Source: Calendula officinalis
Taxonomy: Eukaryota > Streptophyta > Magnoliopsida > Asterales > Asteraceae
NCBI GenBank assembly: GCA_963853835.1
Contig: OY970832.1
Location: 37,108,063-37,172,062, forward strand
DNA length: 64,000 nt
Direction of reading: 5' to 3'
Numbering within the stretch: the first letter of the stretch is position 1; each line of letters begins with the position of its first letter. Shown one piece after another: positions 43,801 to 55,492 of the stretch. Below the pieces are notes generated by a model. The model made no database searches and was not told the DNA's origin. It saw only the letters and a list, made by a program, of their open reading frames with translations. The position numbers and the translations under genes were made by a program.

Positions 43801-44468
43801 ATGTTCGGGCCGAAGTGGTGTTCGGGCCGAAGTTCGGTGTTCGGGCCGAGGATGATGTTCGGGCCGAGGTTGAAGTTCGGGCCGAGGTCGGAGTACGGGC
43901 TGAGGTTGAAGTTCGGGCCGAGGTTGAAGTTCGGGCCGAAAATGAAGTTCGGGCCGGGAACAGTGAAGAGTTCGGGCCGAACTTGTTCTTGGCAGTGACG
44001 AACGAACCAGCTATTTTGGTTAATCGTGGGCGTGAAACGGACACCCGAGCTGAAAGTTATGAATGTTTTAGTACAACACCTTTTGTCACACAATCTTGGA
44101 TATTGAAGACTTTGGGCCGAAGAGGGATGTTCCGGCCGAAGTGGTGTTCGGGCAGAAGTGGGATGTTCGGGCCGAATTCGGGCCGAGGATGATGTTCGGG
44201 CCGAGGTTGAAGTTCGGGCCGAGGTCGGAGTTCGGGCCGAGGTTGAAGTTCGGGCCGAAAATTAAGTTCGGGCCGAGGTTGAAGTTCGGGCCGAGGTTGA
44301 AGTTTGGGCCGAAAATGAAGTTCGGGCCGGGGACAGTGAAGAGTTCGGGCCGAACTTGTTCTTGGCAGTGACGAACGAACTAGCTATTTTGGTTACTCGT
44401 GGGCGTGATACGGACACCCGAGCTGAAAGTTATGAATGTTTTAGTATAGCACCTTTTGTCACACAATC
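40868..44468 (+). repeat. Super-repeat, partial copy (10 units, 3601 bp)
   Basis: Ten units (anchors 40868 to 44096) that match, in order, the first ten units of the 44469-49976 copy; offsets are 3600-3601 for the first three, then about 3685-3704 where the later copy has longer blocks. Shared markers: GAGTTCGAGCCG, CCCAGCTGAAAG with TCCCACAATC, GAGTTCTGGCCG, TTGAATAGTTCGG, ACAGACATCCGAGC, GAGTTTGGGCCG, GGAGTACGGGC, GGTTAATCG and TTATGTATG. Confidence 0.88.
43450..43733 (+). repeat. 284-bp deletion unit (also at 47135-47418 and 48935-49218)
   Basis: A P-type unit that has lost the end of its block: GGGCCGTGGTTGAAG is followed at once by TTCGGGCCGAACATG, the core start, so the AGGTTGAAG, AAAATGAAG and GAACAGTGAAGAG sub-repeats are missing. 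The join is in register at the shared head. All three copies share TTATGTATG in the core, so they come from one event spread by HOR duplication. Confidence 0.88.
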
Positions 44469-47400
44469 TTGGATATTGAAGAGTTCGAGCCGAAGAGGGA
44501 TGTTCGGGCCGAAGTGGTGTTCGGGCCGAAGTGGGATGTTCGGGCCGAAATGGTGTTCGGGCCGAAGTGGTGTTCGGGCTGAAGTTCGGTGTTCGGGCTG
44601 AGGATGATGTTCGGGCAAAGGTTGGAGTTCGGGCCGAGGTCGGAGTTCGGGCCGAGGTCGGAGTTCGAGCCGAGGTTGAAGTTCGGGCCGAGGTTGAAGT
44701 TCGGGCCGAAAATGAAGTTCGGGCCGAAAATGAAGTTCGGGCCGGGAATAGTGAAGAGTTCGGGCCGAACTTGTTCTTGGTAGTGACGAACGAACCAGCT
44801 ATTTTCGTTACTCGTGGGCGTGAAACGGACACCCCAGCTGAAAGTTATGAATCTTTTAGTATAGCACCTTTTGTCCCACAATCTTGGATATTGAAGAGTT
44901 CGGGCCGAAGAGGGATGTTCGGGCCGAAGTGGTGTTCGGGCCGAATTGGGATGTTCGGGCCAAGTGGTGTTCGGGCAGAAGTGGTGTTCGGGCTGAAGTT
45001 CGGTGTTCGGGCCGAGGATGATGTTCGGGCCGAGGTTGAAGTTCGGGCCGAGGTCGGAGTTCGGAACGAGGTTGAAGTTCGGGCTGAGGTTGAAGTTCGT
45101 GCCGAAAATGAAGTTCGGGCCGGGAGCAGTGAAGAGTTCGGGCCGAACTTGTTCTTGGCAGTGACGAACGAACCAGCTATTTTGGTTACTCGTGGGCGTG
45201 AAACGGACACCCGAGCTGAAAGTTATGAATGTTTTAGTATAGCACCTTTTGTCACACAATCTTGGATATTGAAGAGTTCTGGCCGAAGAGGGATGTTCGG
45301 GCCGAAGTGGTGTTCGGGCCGAAGTGGTGTTCGGGCCGAAGTGGTGTTCGGGCCGAAGTGGTGTTCGGGCCGAAGTGGTGTTCGGGCCGAAGTTCGGTGT
45401 TCGGGCCGAGTTCGTTGTTCGGGCCGAGGTTGGAGTTCGGGCCGAGGTCGGAGTTCGGGCCGAGGTCGGAGTTCGGGCCGAGGTCGGAGTTCGGGCCGAG
45501 GTTGAAGTTCGGGCCGAAAATGAAGTTCGGGCTGGGAACAGTGAAGAGTTCGGGCCGAACTTGTTCTCGGCAGTGACGAACGAACCAGCTATTTTGGTTA
45601 CTCGTGGGCGTGAAACGGACACCCGAGCTGAAAGTTATGAATGTTTTAGTATAGCACCTTTTGTCACACAATCTTGGATATTGAATAGTTCGGGCCGAAG
45701 AGGGATGTTCGGGCCGAAGTGGTGTTCGGGCCGAAGTGGGATGTTCGGGCCGAAGTGGTGTTCGGGCCGAAGTGGTGTTCGGGCCGAGGATGATGTTCGG
45801 GCCGAGGTTGAAGTTCGGGCCGAGGTCGGAGTTCGGGCCGAGGTTGAAGTTCGGGCCGAAAATGAAGTTCGGGCCGGGAACAGTGAAGAGTTCGGGCCGA
45901 ACTTGTTCTTGGCAGTGACGAACGAACCAGCTATTTTGGTTACTCGTGGGCGTGAAACAGACATCCGAGCTGAAAGTTATGAATGTTTTAGTATAGCACC
46001 TTTTGTCACACAATCTTGGATATTGAAGAGTTCGGGCCGAAGATGGATGTTCGGGCCGAAGTGGTGTTCGGGCCGAAGTGGGATGTTCGGGCCGAAGTGG
46101 TGTTCGGGCCGAAGTTCGGTGTTCGGGCTGAGGATGATGTTCGGGCCGAGGTTGAAGTTTGGACCGAGGTCGGAGTTCGGGCCGAGGTTGAAGTTCGGGC
46201 CGAAAATGAAGTTCGGGCCGAAAATGAAGTTCGGGCCGGGAACAGTGAAGAGTTCGGGCCGAACTTGTTCTTGGCAGTGACGAACGAACCAGCTATTTTG
46301 GTTACTCGTGGGCGTGAAACAGACATCCGAGCTGAAAGTTATGAATGTTTTAGTATAGCACCTTTTGTCACACAATCTTGGATATTGAAGAGTTTGGGCC
46401 GAAGAGGGATGTTCGGGCCGAAGTGGTGTTCGGGCCGAAGTGGGATGTTCGGGCCGAAGTGGTGTTCAGGCCGAAGTCGGTGTTCGGGCCGAGGATGATG
46501 TTCGGGCCGAGGTTGAAGTTCGGGCCGAGGTCGGAGTACGGGCTGAGGTTGAAGTTCGGGCCGAGGTTGAAGTTCGGGCCGAAAATGAAGTTCGGGCCGG
46601 GAACAGTGAAGAGTTCGGGCCGAACTTGTTCTTGGCAGTGACGAACGAACCAGCTATTTTGGTTAATCGTGGGCGTGAAACGGACACCCGAGCTGAAAGT
46701 TATGAATGTTTTAGTACAGCACCTTTTGTCACACAATCTTGGATATTGAAGAGTTCGGGCCGAAGAGGGATGTTCGGGCCGAAGTGGTGTTCGGGCCGAA
46801 GTGGGATGTTCGGGCCGAAGTGGTGTTCGGGCCGAAGTGGTGTTCGGGCCGAGGATGATGTTCGGGCCGAGGTTGAAGTTCGGGCCGAGGTCGGAGTTCG
46901 GGCCGAGGTTGAAGTTCGGGCCGAAAATGAAGTTCGGGCCGAGGTTGAAGTTCGGGCCGAGGTTGAAGTTTGGGCCGAAAATGAAGTTCGGGCCGGGGAC
47001 AGTGAAGAGTTCGGGCCGAACTTGTTCTTGGCAGTGACGAACGAACTAGCTATTTTGGTTACTCGTGGGCGTGAAACGGACACCCGAATTGAAAGTTATG
47101 AATGTTTTAGTATAGCACCTTTTGTCACACAATCTTGGATATTGAAGAGTTCGGGCCGAAGAGGGATGTTCGAGCCGAAGTGGTGTTCGGGCCGAAGTGG
47201 TGTTCGGGCCGAAGTTCGGTGTTCGGGCCGAGGATGATGTTCGGGCCGAGGTTGAAGTTCGGGCCGAGGTCGGAGTTCGGGCCGTGGTTGAAGTTCGGGC
47301 CGAACATGTTCTTGGCAGTGACGAACGAACCAACTATTTTGGTTACTCGTGGGCGTGAAACGGACACCCGAGCTGAAAGTTATGTATGTTTTAGTATAGC

Positions 47401-49976
47401 ACCTTTTGTCACACAATCTTGGATAATGAAGAGTTTGGGCCGAAGAGGGATGTTCGGGCCGAAGTGGTGTTCGGGCCGAAGTGGGATGTTCGGGCCGAAG
47501 TGGTGTTCGGGCCGAAGTTCGGTGTTCGGGCCGAGGATGATGTTCGGGCCGAGGTTGAAGTTCGGGCCGAGGTCGGAGTACGGGCTGAGGTTGAAGTTCG
47601 GGCCGAGGTTGAAGTTCGGGCCGAAAATGAAGTTCGGGCCGGGAACAGTGAAGAGTTCGGGCCGAACTTGTTCTTGGCAGTGACGAACGAACCAGCTATT
47701 TTGGTTAATCGTGGGCGTGAAACGGACACCCGAGCTGAAAGTTATGAATGTTTTAGTACAACACCTTTTGTCACACAATCTTGGATATTGAAGACTTCGG
47801 GCCGAAGAGGGATGTTCGGGCCGAAGTGGTGTTCGGGCAGAAGTGGGATGTTCGGGCCGAAGTGGTGTTCGGGCCGAAGTGCTGTTCGGGCCGAGGATGA
47901 TGTTCGGGCCGAGGTTGAAGTTCGGGCCGAGGTCGGAGTTCGGGCCGAGGTTGAAGTTCGGGCCGAAAATGAAGTTCGGGCCGAGGTTGAAGTTCGGGCC
48001 GAGGTTGAAGTTTGGGCCGAAAATGAAGTTCGGGCCGGGAACAGTGAAGAGTTCGGGCCGAACTTGTTCTTGGCAGTGACGAACGAACTAGCTATTTTGG
48101 TTACTCGTGGGCGTGATACGGACACCCGAGCTGAAAGTTATGAATGTTTTAGTATAGCACCTTTTGTCACACAATCTTGGATATTGAAGAGTTTGGGCCG
48201 AAGAGGGATGTTCGGGCCGAAGTGGTGTTCGGGCCGAAGTGGGATGTTCGGGCCGAAGTGGTGTTCAGGCCGAAGTTCGGTGTTCGGGCCGAGGATGATG
48301 TTCGGGCCGAGGTTGAAGTTCGGGCCGAGGTCGGAGTACGGGCTGAGGTTGAAGTTCGGGCCGAGGTTGAAGTTCGGGCCGAAAATGAAGTTCGGGCCGG
48401 GAACAGTGAAGAGTTCGGGCCGAACTTGTTCTTGGCAGTGACGAACGAACCAGCTATTTTGGTTAATCGTGGGCGTGAAACGGACACCCGAGCTGAAAGT
48501 TATGAATGTTTTAGTACAGCACCTTTTGTCACACAATCTTGGATATTGAAGAGTTCGGGCCGAAGAGGGATGTTCGGGCCGAAGTGGTGTTCGGGCCGAA
48601 GTGGGATGTTCGGGCCCAAGTGGTGTTCGGGCCGAAGTGGTGTTCGGGCCGAGGATGATGTTCGGGCCGAGGTTGAAGTTCGGGCCGAGGTCGGAGTTCG
48701 GGCCGAGGTTGAAGTTCGGGCCGAAAATGAAGTTCGGGCCGAGGTTGAAGTTCGGGCCGAGGTTGAAGTTTGGGCCGAAAATGAAGTTCGGGCCGGGGAC
48801 AGTGAAGAGTTCGGGCCGAACTTGTTCTTGGCAGTGACGAACGAACTAGCTATTTTGGTTACTCGTGGGCGTGAAACGGACACCCGAGCTGAAAGTTATG
48901 AATGTTTTAGTATAGCACCTTTTGTCACACAATCTTGGATATTGAAGAGTTCGGGCCGAAGAGGGATGTTCGAGCCGAAGTGGTGTTCGGGCCGAAGTGG
49001 TGTTCGGGCCGAAGTTCGGTGTTCGGGCCGAGGATGATGTTCGGGCCGAGGTTGAAGTTCGGGCCGAGGTCGGAGTTCGGGCCGTGGTTGAAGTTCGGGC
49101 CGAACATGTTCTTGGCAGTGACGAACGAACCAACTATTTTGGTTACTCGTGGGCGTGAAACGGACACCCGAGCTGAAAGTTATGTATGTTTTAGTATAGC
49201 ACCTTTTGTCACACAATCTTGGATATTGAAGAATTTGGGCCGAAGAGGGATGTTCGGGCCGAAGTGGTGTTCGGGCCGAAGTGGGATGTTCGGGCCGAAG
49301 TGGTGTTCGGGCCGAAGTTCGGTGTTCGGGCCGAGGATGATGTTCGGGCCGAGGTTGAAGTTCGGGCCGAGGTCGGAGTACGGGCTGAGGTTGAAGTTCG
49401 GGCCGAGGTTGAAGTTCGGGCCGAAAATGAAGTTCGGGCCGGGAACAGTGAAGAGTTCGGGCCGAACTTGTTCTTGGCAGTGACGAACGAACTAGCTATT
49501 TTGGTTAATCGTGGGCGTGAAACGGACACCCGAGCTGAAAGTTATGAATGTTTTAGTACAACACCTTTTGTCACACAATCTTGGATATTGAAGACTTCGG
49601 GCCGAAGAGGGATGTTCGGGCCGAAGTGGTGTTCGGGCAGAAGTGGGATGTTCAGGCCGAAGTGGTGTTCGGGCCGAAGTGGTGTTCGGGCCGAGGATGA
49701 TGTTCGGGCCGAGGTTGAAGTTCGGGCCGAGGTCGGAGTTCGGGCCGAGGTTGAAGTTCGGGCCGAAAATGAAGTTCGGGCCGAGGTTGAAGTTCGGGCC
49801 GAGGTTGAAGTTTGGGCCGAAAATGAAGTTCGGGCCGGGGACAGTGAAGAGTTCGGGCCGAACTTGTTCTTGGCAGTGACGAACGAACTAGCTATTTTGG
49901 TTACTCGTGGGCGTGATACGGACACCCGAGCTGAAAGTTATGAATGTTTTAGTATAGCACCTTTTGTCACACAATC
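44469..49976 (+). repeat. Super-repeat copy of 15 units (5508 bp)
   Basis: Ten units equivalent to 40868-44468, followed by five more that repeat its own units 46378-48176. Anchors pair with the next copy at offsets of 5508-5510 for the first units (44469/49977, 45262/50771, 46016/51526) and 5492 at 46378/51870. The first seven or so units correspond closely; the last third differs between copies, where the next copy carries different HOR material of similar total length. Confidence 0.86.
46378..49976 (+). repeat. 5-mer duplication within the super-repeat (period about 1800 bp)
   Basis: Units 46378, 46739, 47135, 47419 and 47781 repeat as 48177, 48539, 48935, 49219 and 49581 at 1799-1800 bp. 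Each set has the GGAGTACGGGC and GGTTAATCG unit, a unit with the extended block (AAAATGAAG, two AGGTTGAAG, AAAATGAAG), the short 284-bp unit, and a unit with TATTGAAGACTTCGG. Differences are scattered single bases, e.g. TTGGATAATGAAG at 47419. Confidence 0.88.
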
Positions 49977-52627
49977 TTGGATATTGAAGAGTTCGAGCCG
50001 AAGAGGGATGTTCGGGCCGAAGTGGTGTTCGGGCCGAAGTGGGATGTTCGGGCCGAAATGGTGTTCGGGCCGAAGTGGTGTTCGGGCTGAAGTTCGGTGT
50101 TCGGGCTGAGGATGATGTTCGGGCAAAGGTTGGAGTTCGGGCCGAGGTCGGAGTTCGGGCCGAGGTCGGAGTTCGAGCCGAGGTTGAAGTTCGGGCCGAG
50201 GTTGAAGTTCGGGCCGAAAATTAAGTTCGGGCCGAAAATGAAGTTCGGGCCGGGAACAGTGAAGAGTTCGGGCCGAACTTGTTCTTGGTAGTGACGAACG
50301 AACCAGCTATTTTCGTTACTCGTGGGCGTGAAACGGACACCCCAGCTGAAAGTTATGAATCTTTTAGTATAGCACCTTTTGTCCCACAATCTTGGATATT
50401 GAAGAGTTCGGGCCGAAGAGGGATGTTCGGGCCGAAGTGGTGTTCGGGCCGAAGTGGGATGTTCAGGCCGAAGTGGTGTTCGGGCAGAAGTGGTGTTCGG
50501 GCTGAAGTTCGGTGTTCGGGCCGAGGATGATGTTCGGGCCGAGGTTGGAGTTCGGGCCGAGGTCGGAGTTCGGAACGAGGTTGAAGTTCGGGCTGAGGTT
50601 GAAGTTCGTGCCGAAAATGAAGTTCGGGCCGGGAGCAGTGAAGAGTTCGGGCCGAACTTGTTCTTGGCAGTGACGAACGAACCAGCTATTTTGGTTACTC
50701 GTGGGCGTGAAACGGACACCCGAGCTGAAAGTTATGAATGTTTTAGTATAGCACCTTTTGTCACACAATCTTGGATATTGAAGAGTTCTGGCCGAAGAGG
50801 GATGTTCGGGCCGAAGTGGTGTTCGGGCCGAAGTGGTGTTCGGGCCGAAGTGGTGTTCGGGCCGAAGTGGTGTTCGGGCCGAAGTTCGGTGTTCGGGCCG
50901 AGTTCGTTGTTCGGGCCGAGGTTGGAGTTCGGGCCGAGGTCGGAGTTCGGGCCGAGGTCGGAGTTCGGGCCGAGGTCGGAGTTCGGGCCGAGGTTGAAGT
51001 TCGGGCCGAAAATGAAGTTCGGGCCGGAAACAGTGAAGAGTTCGGGCCGAACTTGTTCTCGGCAGTGACGAACGAACCAGCTATTTTGGTTACTCGTGGG
51101 CGTGAAACGGACACCCGAGCTGAAAGTTATGAATGTTTTAGTATAGCACCTTTTGTCACACAATCTTGGATATTGAATAGTTCGGGCCGAAGAGGGATGT
51201 TCGGGCCGAAGTGGTGTTCGGGCCGAAGTGGGATGTTCGGGCCGAAGTGGTGTTCGGGCCGAAGTGGTGTTCGGGCCGAGGATGATGTTCGGGCCGAGGT
51301 TGAAGTTCGGGCCGAGGTCGGAGTTCGGGCCGAGGTTGAAGTTCGGTCCGAAAATGAAGTTCGAGCCGAAAATGAAGTTCGGGCCGGGAACAGTGAAGAG
51401 TTCGGGCCGAACTTGTTCTTGGCAGTGACGAACGAACCAGCTATTTTGGTTACTCGTGGGCGTGAAACAGACATCCGAGCTGAAAGTTATGAATGTTTTA
51501 GTATAGCACCTTTTGTCACACAATCTTGGATATTGAAGAGTTCGGGCCGAAGATGGATGTTCGGGCCGAAGTGGTGTTCGGGCCGAAGTGGGATGTTCGG
51601 GCCGAAGTGGTGTTCGGGCCGAAGTTCGGTGTTCGGGCTGAGGATGATGTTCGGGTCGAGGTTGAAGTTTGGACCGAGGTCGGAGTTCGGGCCGAGGTTG
51701 AAGTTCGGGCCGAAAATGAAGTTCGGGCCGGGAACAGTGAAGAGTTCGGGCCGAACTTGTTCTTGGCAGTGACGAACGAACCAGCTATTTTGGTTACTCG
51801 TGGGCGTGAAACAGACATCCGAGCTGAAAGTTATGAATGTTTTAGTATAGCACCTTTTGTCACACAATCTTGGATATTGAAGAGTTTGGGCCGAAGAGGG
51901 ATGTTGGGGCCGAAGTGGTGTTCGGGCCGAAGTGGGATGTTCGGGCCGAAGTGGTGTTCGGGCCGAAGTTCGGTGTTCGGGCCGAGGATGATGTTCGGGC
52001 CGAGGTTGAAGTTCGGGCCGAGGTCGGAGTACGGGCTGAGGTTGAAGTTCGGGCCGAGGTTGAAGTTCGGGCCGAAAATGAAGTTCGGGCCGGGAACAGT
52101 GAAGAGTTCGGGCCGAACATGTTCTTGGCAGTGACGAACGAACCAGCTATTTTGGTTAATCGTGGGCGTGAAACGGACACCCGAGCTGAAAGTTATGAAT
52201 GTTTTAGTACATCACCTTTTGTCACACAATCGTGGATATTGAAGAGTTCGGGCCGAAGAGGGATGTTCGGGCCGAAGTGGTGTTCGGGCCGAAGTGGGAT
52301 GTTCGGGCCGAAGTGGTGTTCGGGCCGAAGTGGTGTTCGGGCCGAGGATGATGTTCGGGCCGAGGTTGAAGTTCGGGCCGAGGTCGGAGTTCGGGCCGAG
52401 GTTGAAGTTCGGGCCGAAAATGAAGTTCGGGCCGAGGTTGAAGTTCGGGCCGAGGTTGAAGTTTGGGCCGAAAATGAAGTTCGGGCCGGGGACAGTGAAG
52501 AGTTCGGGCCGAACTTGTTCTTGGCAGTGACGAGCGAATTAGCTATTTTGGTTACTCGTGGGCGTGAAACGGACACCCGAGCTGAAAGTTATGAATGTTT
52601 TAGTATAGCACCTTTTGTCACACAATC

Positions 52628-54468
52628 TTGGATATTGAAGAGTTCGGGCCGAAGAGGGATGTTCGAGCCGAAGTGGTGTTCGGGCCGAAGTGGTGTTCGG
52701 GCCGAAGTGGTGTTCGGGCTGAAGTGGTGTTCGGGCCGAAGTTCGGTGTTCGGGCCGAGGATGATGTTCGGGCCGAGGTTGAAGTTCGGGCCGAGGTCGG
52801 AGTTCGGGCCGTGGTTGAAGTTCGGGCCGAGGTTGAAGTTCGGGCCGAAAATGAAGATCGGGCCGGGAACAGTGAAGAGTTCGGGCCGAACATGTTCTTG
52901 GCAGTGACGAACGAACCAGCTATTTTGGTTACTCGTGGGCGTGAAACGGACACCCGAGCTGAAAGTTATGAATGTTTTAGTATAACACCTTTTGTCACAC
53001 AATCTTGGATATTGAAGAGTTCGGGCCGAAGAGGGATGTTCGGGCCGAAGTGGTGTTCGGGCCGAAGTGGGATGTTCGGGCCGAAGTGGTGTTCGGGCCG
53101 AAGTTCGGTGTTCGGGCCGAGGATGATGTTCGGGCCGAGGTTGAAGTTCGGGCCGAGGTCGGAGTACTGGCCGAGGTTGAAGTTCGGGCCGGGAACAGTG
53201 AAGAGTTCGGGCCGAACTTGTTCTTGGCAGTGACGAACGAACCAGCTATATTGGTTACTCGTGGGCGTGAAACGGACACCCGAGCTGAAAGTTATGAATG
53301 TTTTAGTATAGCACCTTTTGTCACACAATCTTGGATATTGAAGTGTTCGGGCCGAAGAGGGATGTTCGGGCCGAAGTGGTGTTCGGGCCGAAGTGGGATG
53401 TTCGGGCCGAAGTGGTGTTCGGGCCGAAGTTCGGTGTTCGGGCCGAGGATGATGTTCGGGCCGAGGTTGAAGTTCGGGTCGAGGTCGGAGTTCGGGCCGA
53501 GGTTGAAGTTCGGGCTGAGGTTGAAGTTCGGGCCGAAAATGAAGTTCGGGCCGAGAACGGTGAAGAGTTCGGGCCGAACTTGTTCTTGGCAGTGACGAAC
53601 GAACCAGTTATTTTGGTTACTCGTAGGCGTAAAACGGACACCTGAGCTAAAAGTTATGAATGTTTTAGTATAGCACCTTTTGTCACACAATCTTGGATAT
53701 TGAAGAGTTCGAGCCGAAGAGGGATGTTCGGGCCGAAGTGGTGTTCGGGCCGAAGTGGGATGTTCGGGCCGAAGTGGTGTTCGGGCCGAAGTGGTGTTCG
53801 GGCCGAAGTTCGGTGTTCGGGCTGAGGATGATGTTCGGGCCAAGGTTGGAGTTCGGGCCGAGGTCGGAGTTCGGGCCGAGGTCGGAGTTCGAGCCGAGGT
53901 TGAAGTTCGGGCCGAGGTTGAAGTTCGGGCCGAAAATGAAGTTCGGGCCGGGAACAGTGAAGAGTTCGGGCCGAACTTGTTCTTGGCTGTGACGAACGAA
54001 CCAGCTATTTTGGTTACTCGTGGGCGTGAAACGGACACCCCAGCTGAAAGTTATGAATCGTTTAGTATAGCACCTTTTGTCCCACAATCTTGGATATTGA
54101 AGAGTTCGGGCCGAAGAGGGATGTTCGGGCCGAAGTGGTGTTCGGGCCGAAGTGGGATGTTCGGGCCGAAGTGGTGTTCGGGCAGAAATGGTGTTCGGGC
54201 TGAAGTTCGGTGTTCGGGCCGAGGATGATGTTCGGGCCGAGGTTGAAGTTCGGGCCGAGGTCGGAGTTCGGAACGAGGTTGAAGTTCGGGCTGAGGTTGA
54301 AGTTCGTGCGGAAAATGAAGTTCGGGCCGGGAGTAGTGAAGAGTTCGGGCCGAACTTGTTCTTGGCAGTGACGAACGAACCAGCTATTTTGGTTACTCGT
54401 GGGCGTGAAACGGACACCCGAGCTGAAAGTTATGAATGTTTTAGTACAGCACCTTTTGTCACACAATC
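52628..54468 (+). repeat. Five-unit series P-Q-R-S-T, first occurrence
   Basis: P (52628) has GAAGATCGGGCCGG and GAACATGTTCTTGG. Q (53005) has GGAGTACTGGCCG and CTATATTGG. R (53331) has TTGAAGTGTTCGG and GTAGGCGTAAAACGG. S (53693) has GAGTTCGAGCCG and CCCAGCTGAAAG. T (54090) is preceded by TCCCACAATC and has CGGAACGAGG. The labels are mine. The same five in the same order occur at 58069-59874 and 59875-61697. Confidence 0.86.
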
Positions 54469-54734
54469 TTGGATATTGAAGAGTTCGGGCCGAAGAGGGA
54501 TGTTCGAGCCGAAGTGGTGTTCGGGCCGAAGTGGTGTTCGGGCCGAAGTTCGGTGTTCGGGCCGAGGATGATGTTCGGGCCGAGGTTGAAGTTCGGGCCG
54601 AGGTCGGAGTTCGGGCCGAACATGTTCTTGGCAGTGACGAACGAACCAACTATTTTGGTTACTCGTGGGCGTGAAACGGACACCCGAGCTGAAAGTTATG
54701 TATGTTTTAGTATAGCACCTTTTGTCACACAATC
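54469..54734 (+). repeat. 266-bp deletion unit
   Basis: Like the 284-bp units but one 18-bp sub-repeat shorter: GAGGTCGGAG is followed directly by TTCGGGCCGAACATG. It keeps the GAACATG and TTATGTATG markers, so it is most simply a further in-register loss from the 284-bp type. Confidence 0.86.
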
Positions 54735-55096
54735 TTGGATATTGAAGAGTTTGGGCCGAAGAGGGATGTTCGGGCCGAAGTGGTGTTCGGGCCGAAGTGG
54801 GATGTTCGTGCCGAAGTGGTGTTCGGGCCGAAGTTCGGTGTTCGGGCCGAGGATGATGTTCGGGCCGAGGTTGAAGTTCGGGTCGAGGTCGGAGTTCGGG
54901 CCGAGGTTGAAGTTCGGGCTGAGGTTGAAGTTCGGGCCGAAAATGAAGTTCGGGCCGAGAACGGTGAAGAGTTCGGGCCGAACTTGTTCTTGGCAGTGAC
55001 GAACGAACCAGCTATTTTGGTTAATCGTGGGCGTGAAACGGACACCCGAGCTGAAAGTTATGAATGTTTTAGTACAGCACCTTTTGTCACACAATC
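54735..55096 (+). repeat. Chimeric unit (block of R type, core of GGTTAATCG type)
   Basis: The unit opens GAGTTTGGGCCG like 47419, carries the R-type block (GGGTCGAGGTCGG, GGGCTGAGG, GAGAACGGTGAAG) as in 53331, then switches within the core to GCTATTTTGGTTAATCG with normal GGGCGTGAAACGG, not the R-type GTTATTTT and GTAGGCGTAAAACGG. Two switches within about 300 bp suggest a conversion-like tract or a double exchange. Confidence 0.82.
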
Positions 55097-55492
55097 TTGG
55101 ATATTGAAGACTTCGGGCCGAAGAGGGATGTTCGGGCCGAAGTGGTGTTCGGGCAGAAGTGGGATGTTCGGGCCGAAGTGGTGTTCGGGCCGAAGTGGTG
55201 TTCGGGCCGAGGATGATGTTCGGGCCGAGGTTGAAGTTCGGGCCGAGGTCGGAGTTCGGGCCGAGGTTGAAGTTCGGGCCGAAAATGAAGTTCGGGCCGA
55301 GGTTGAAGTTCGGGCCGAGGTTGAAGTTTGGGCCGAAAATGAAGTTCGGGCCGGGGACAGTGAAGAGTTCGGGCCGAACTTGTTCTTGGCAGTGACGAAC
55401 GAACTAGCTATTTTGGTTACTCGTGGGCGTGAAACGGACACCCGAGCTGAAAGTTATGAATGTTTTAGTATAGCACCTTTTGTCACACAATC

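Larger units (their letters stand above)
49977..55492 (+). repeat. Super-repeat copy of 15 units (5516 bp)
   Basis: Begins with the same unit series as 44469 and 55493. After unit 52232 it runs into the P-Q-R-S-T series (52628, 53005, 53331, 53693, 54090) that recurs at 58069 and 59875, then a 266-bp deletion unit (54469), a chimeric unit (54735) and 55097 before the next super-repeat starts at 55493. The similar total length of the two 15-unit copies, despite different content in the last third, suggests exchange between misaligned HORs. Confidence 0.84.
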
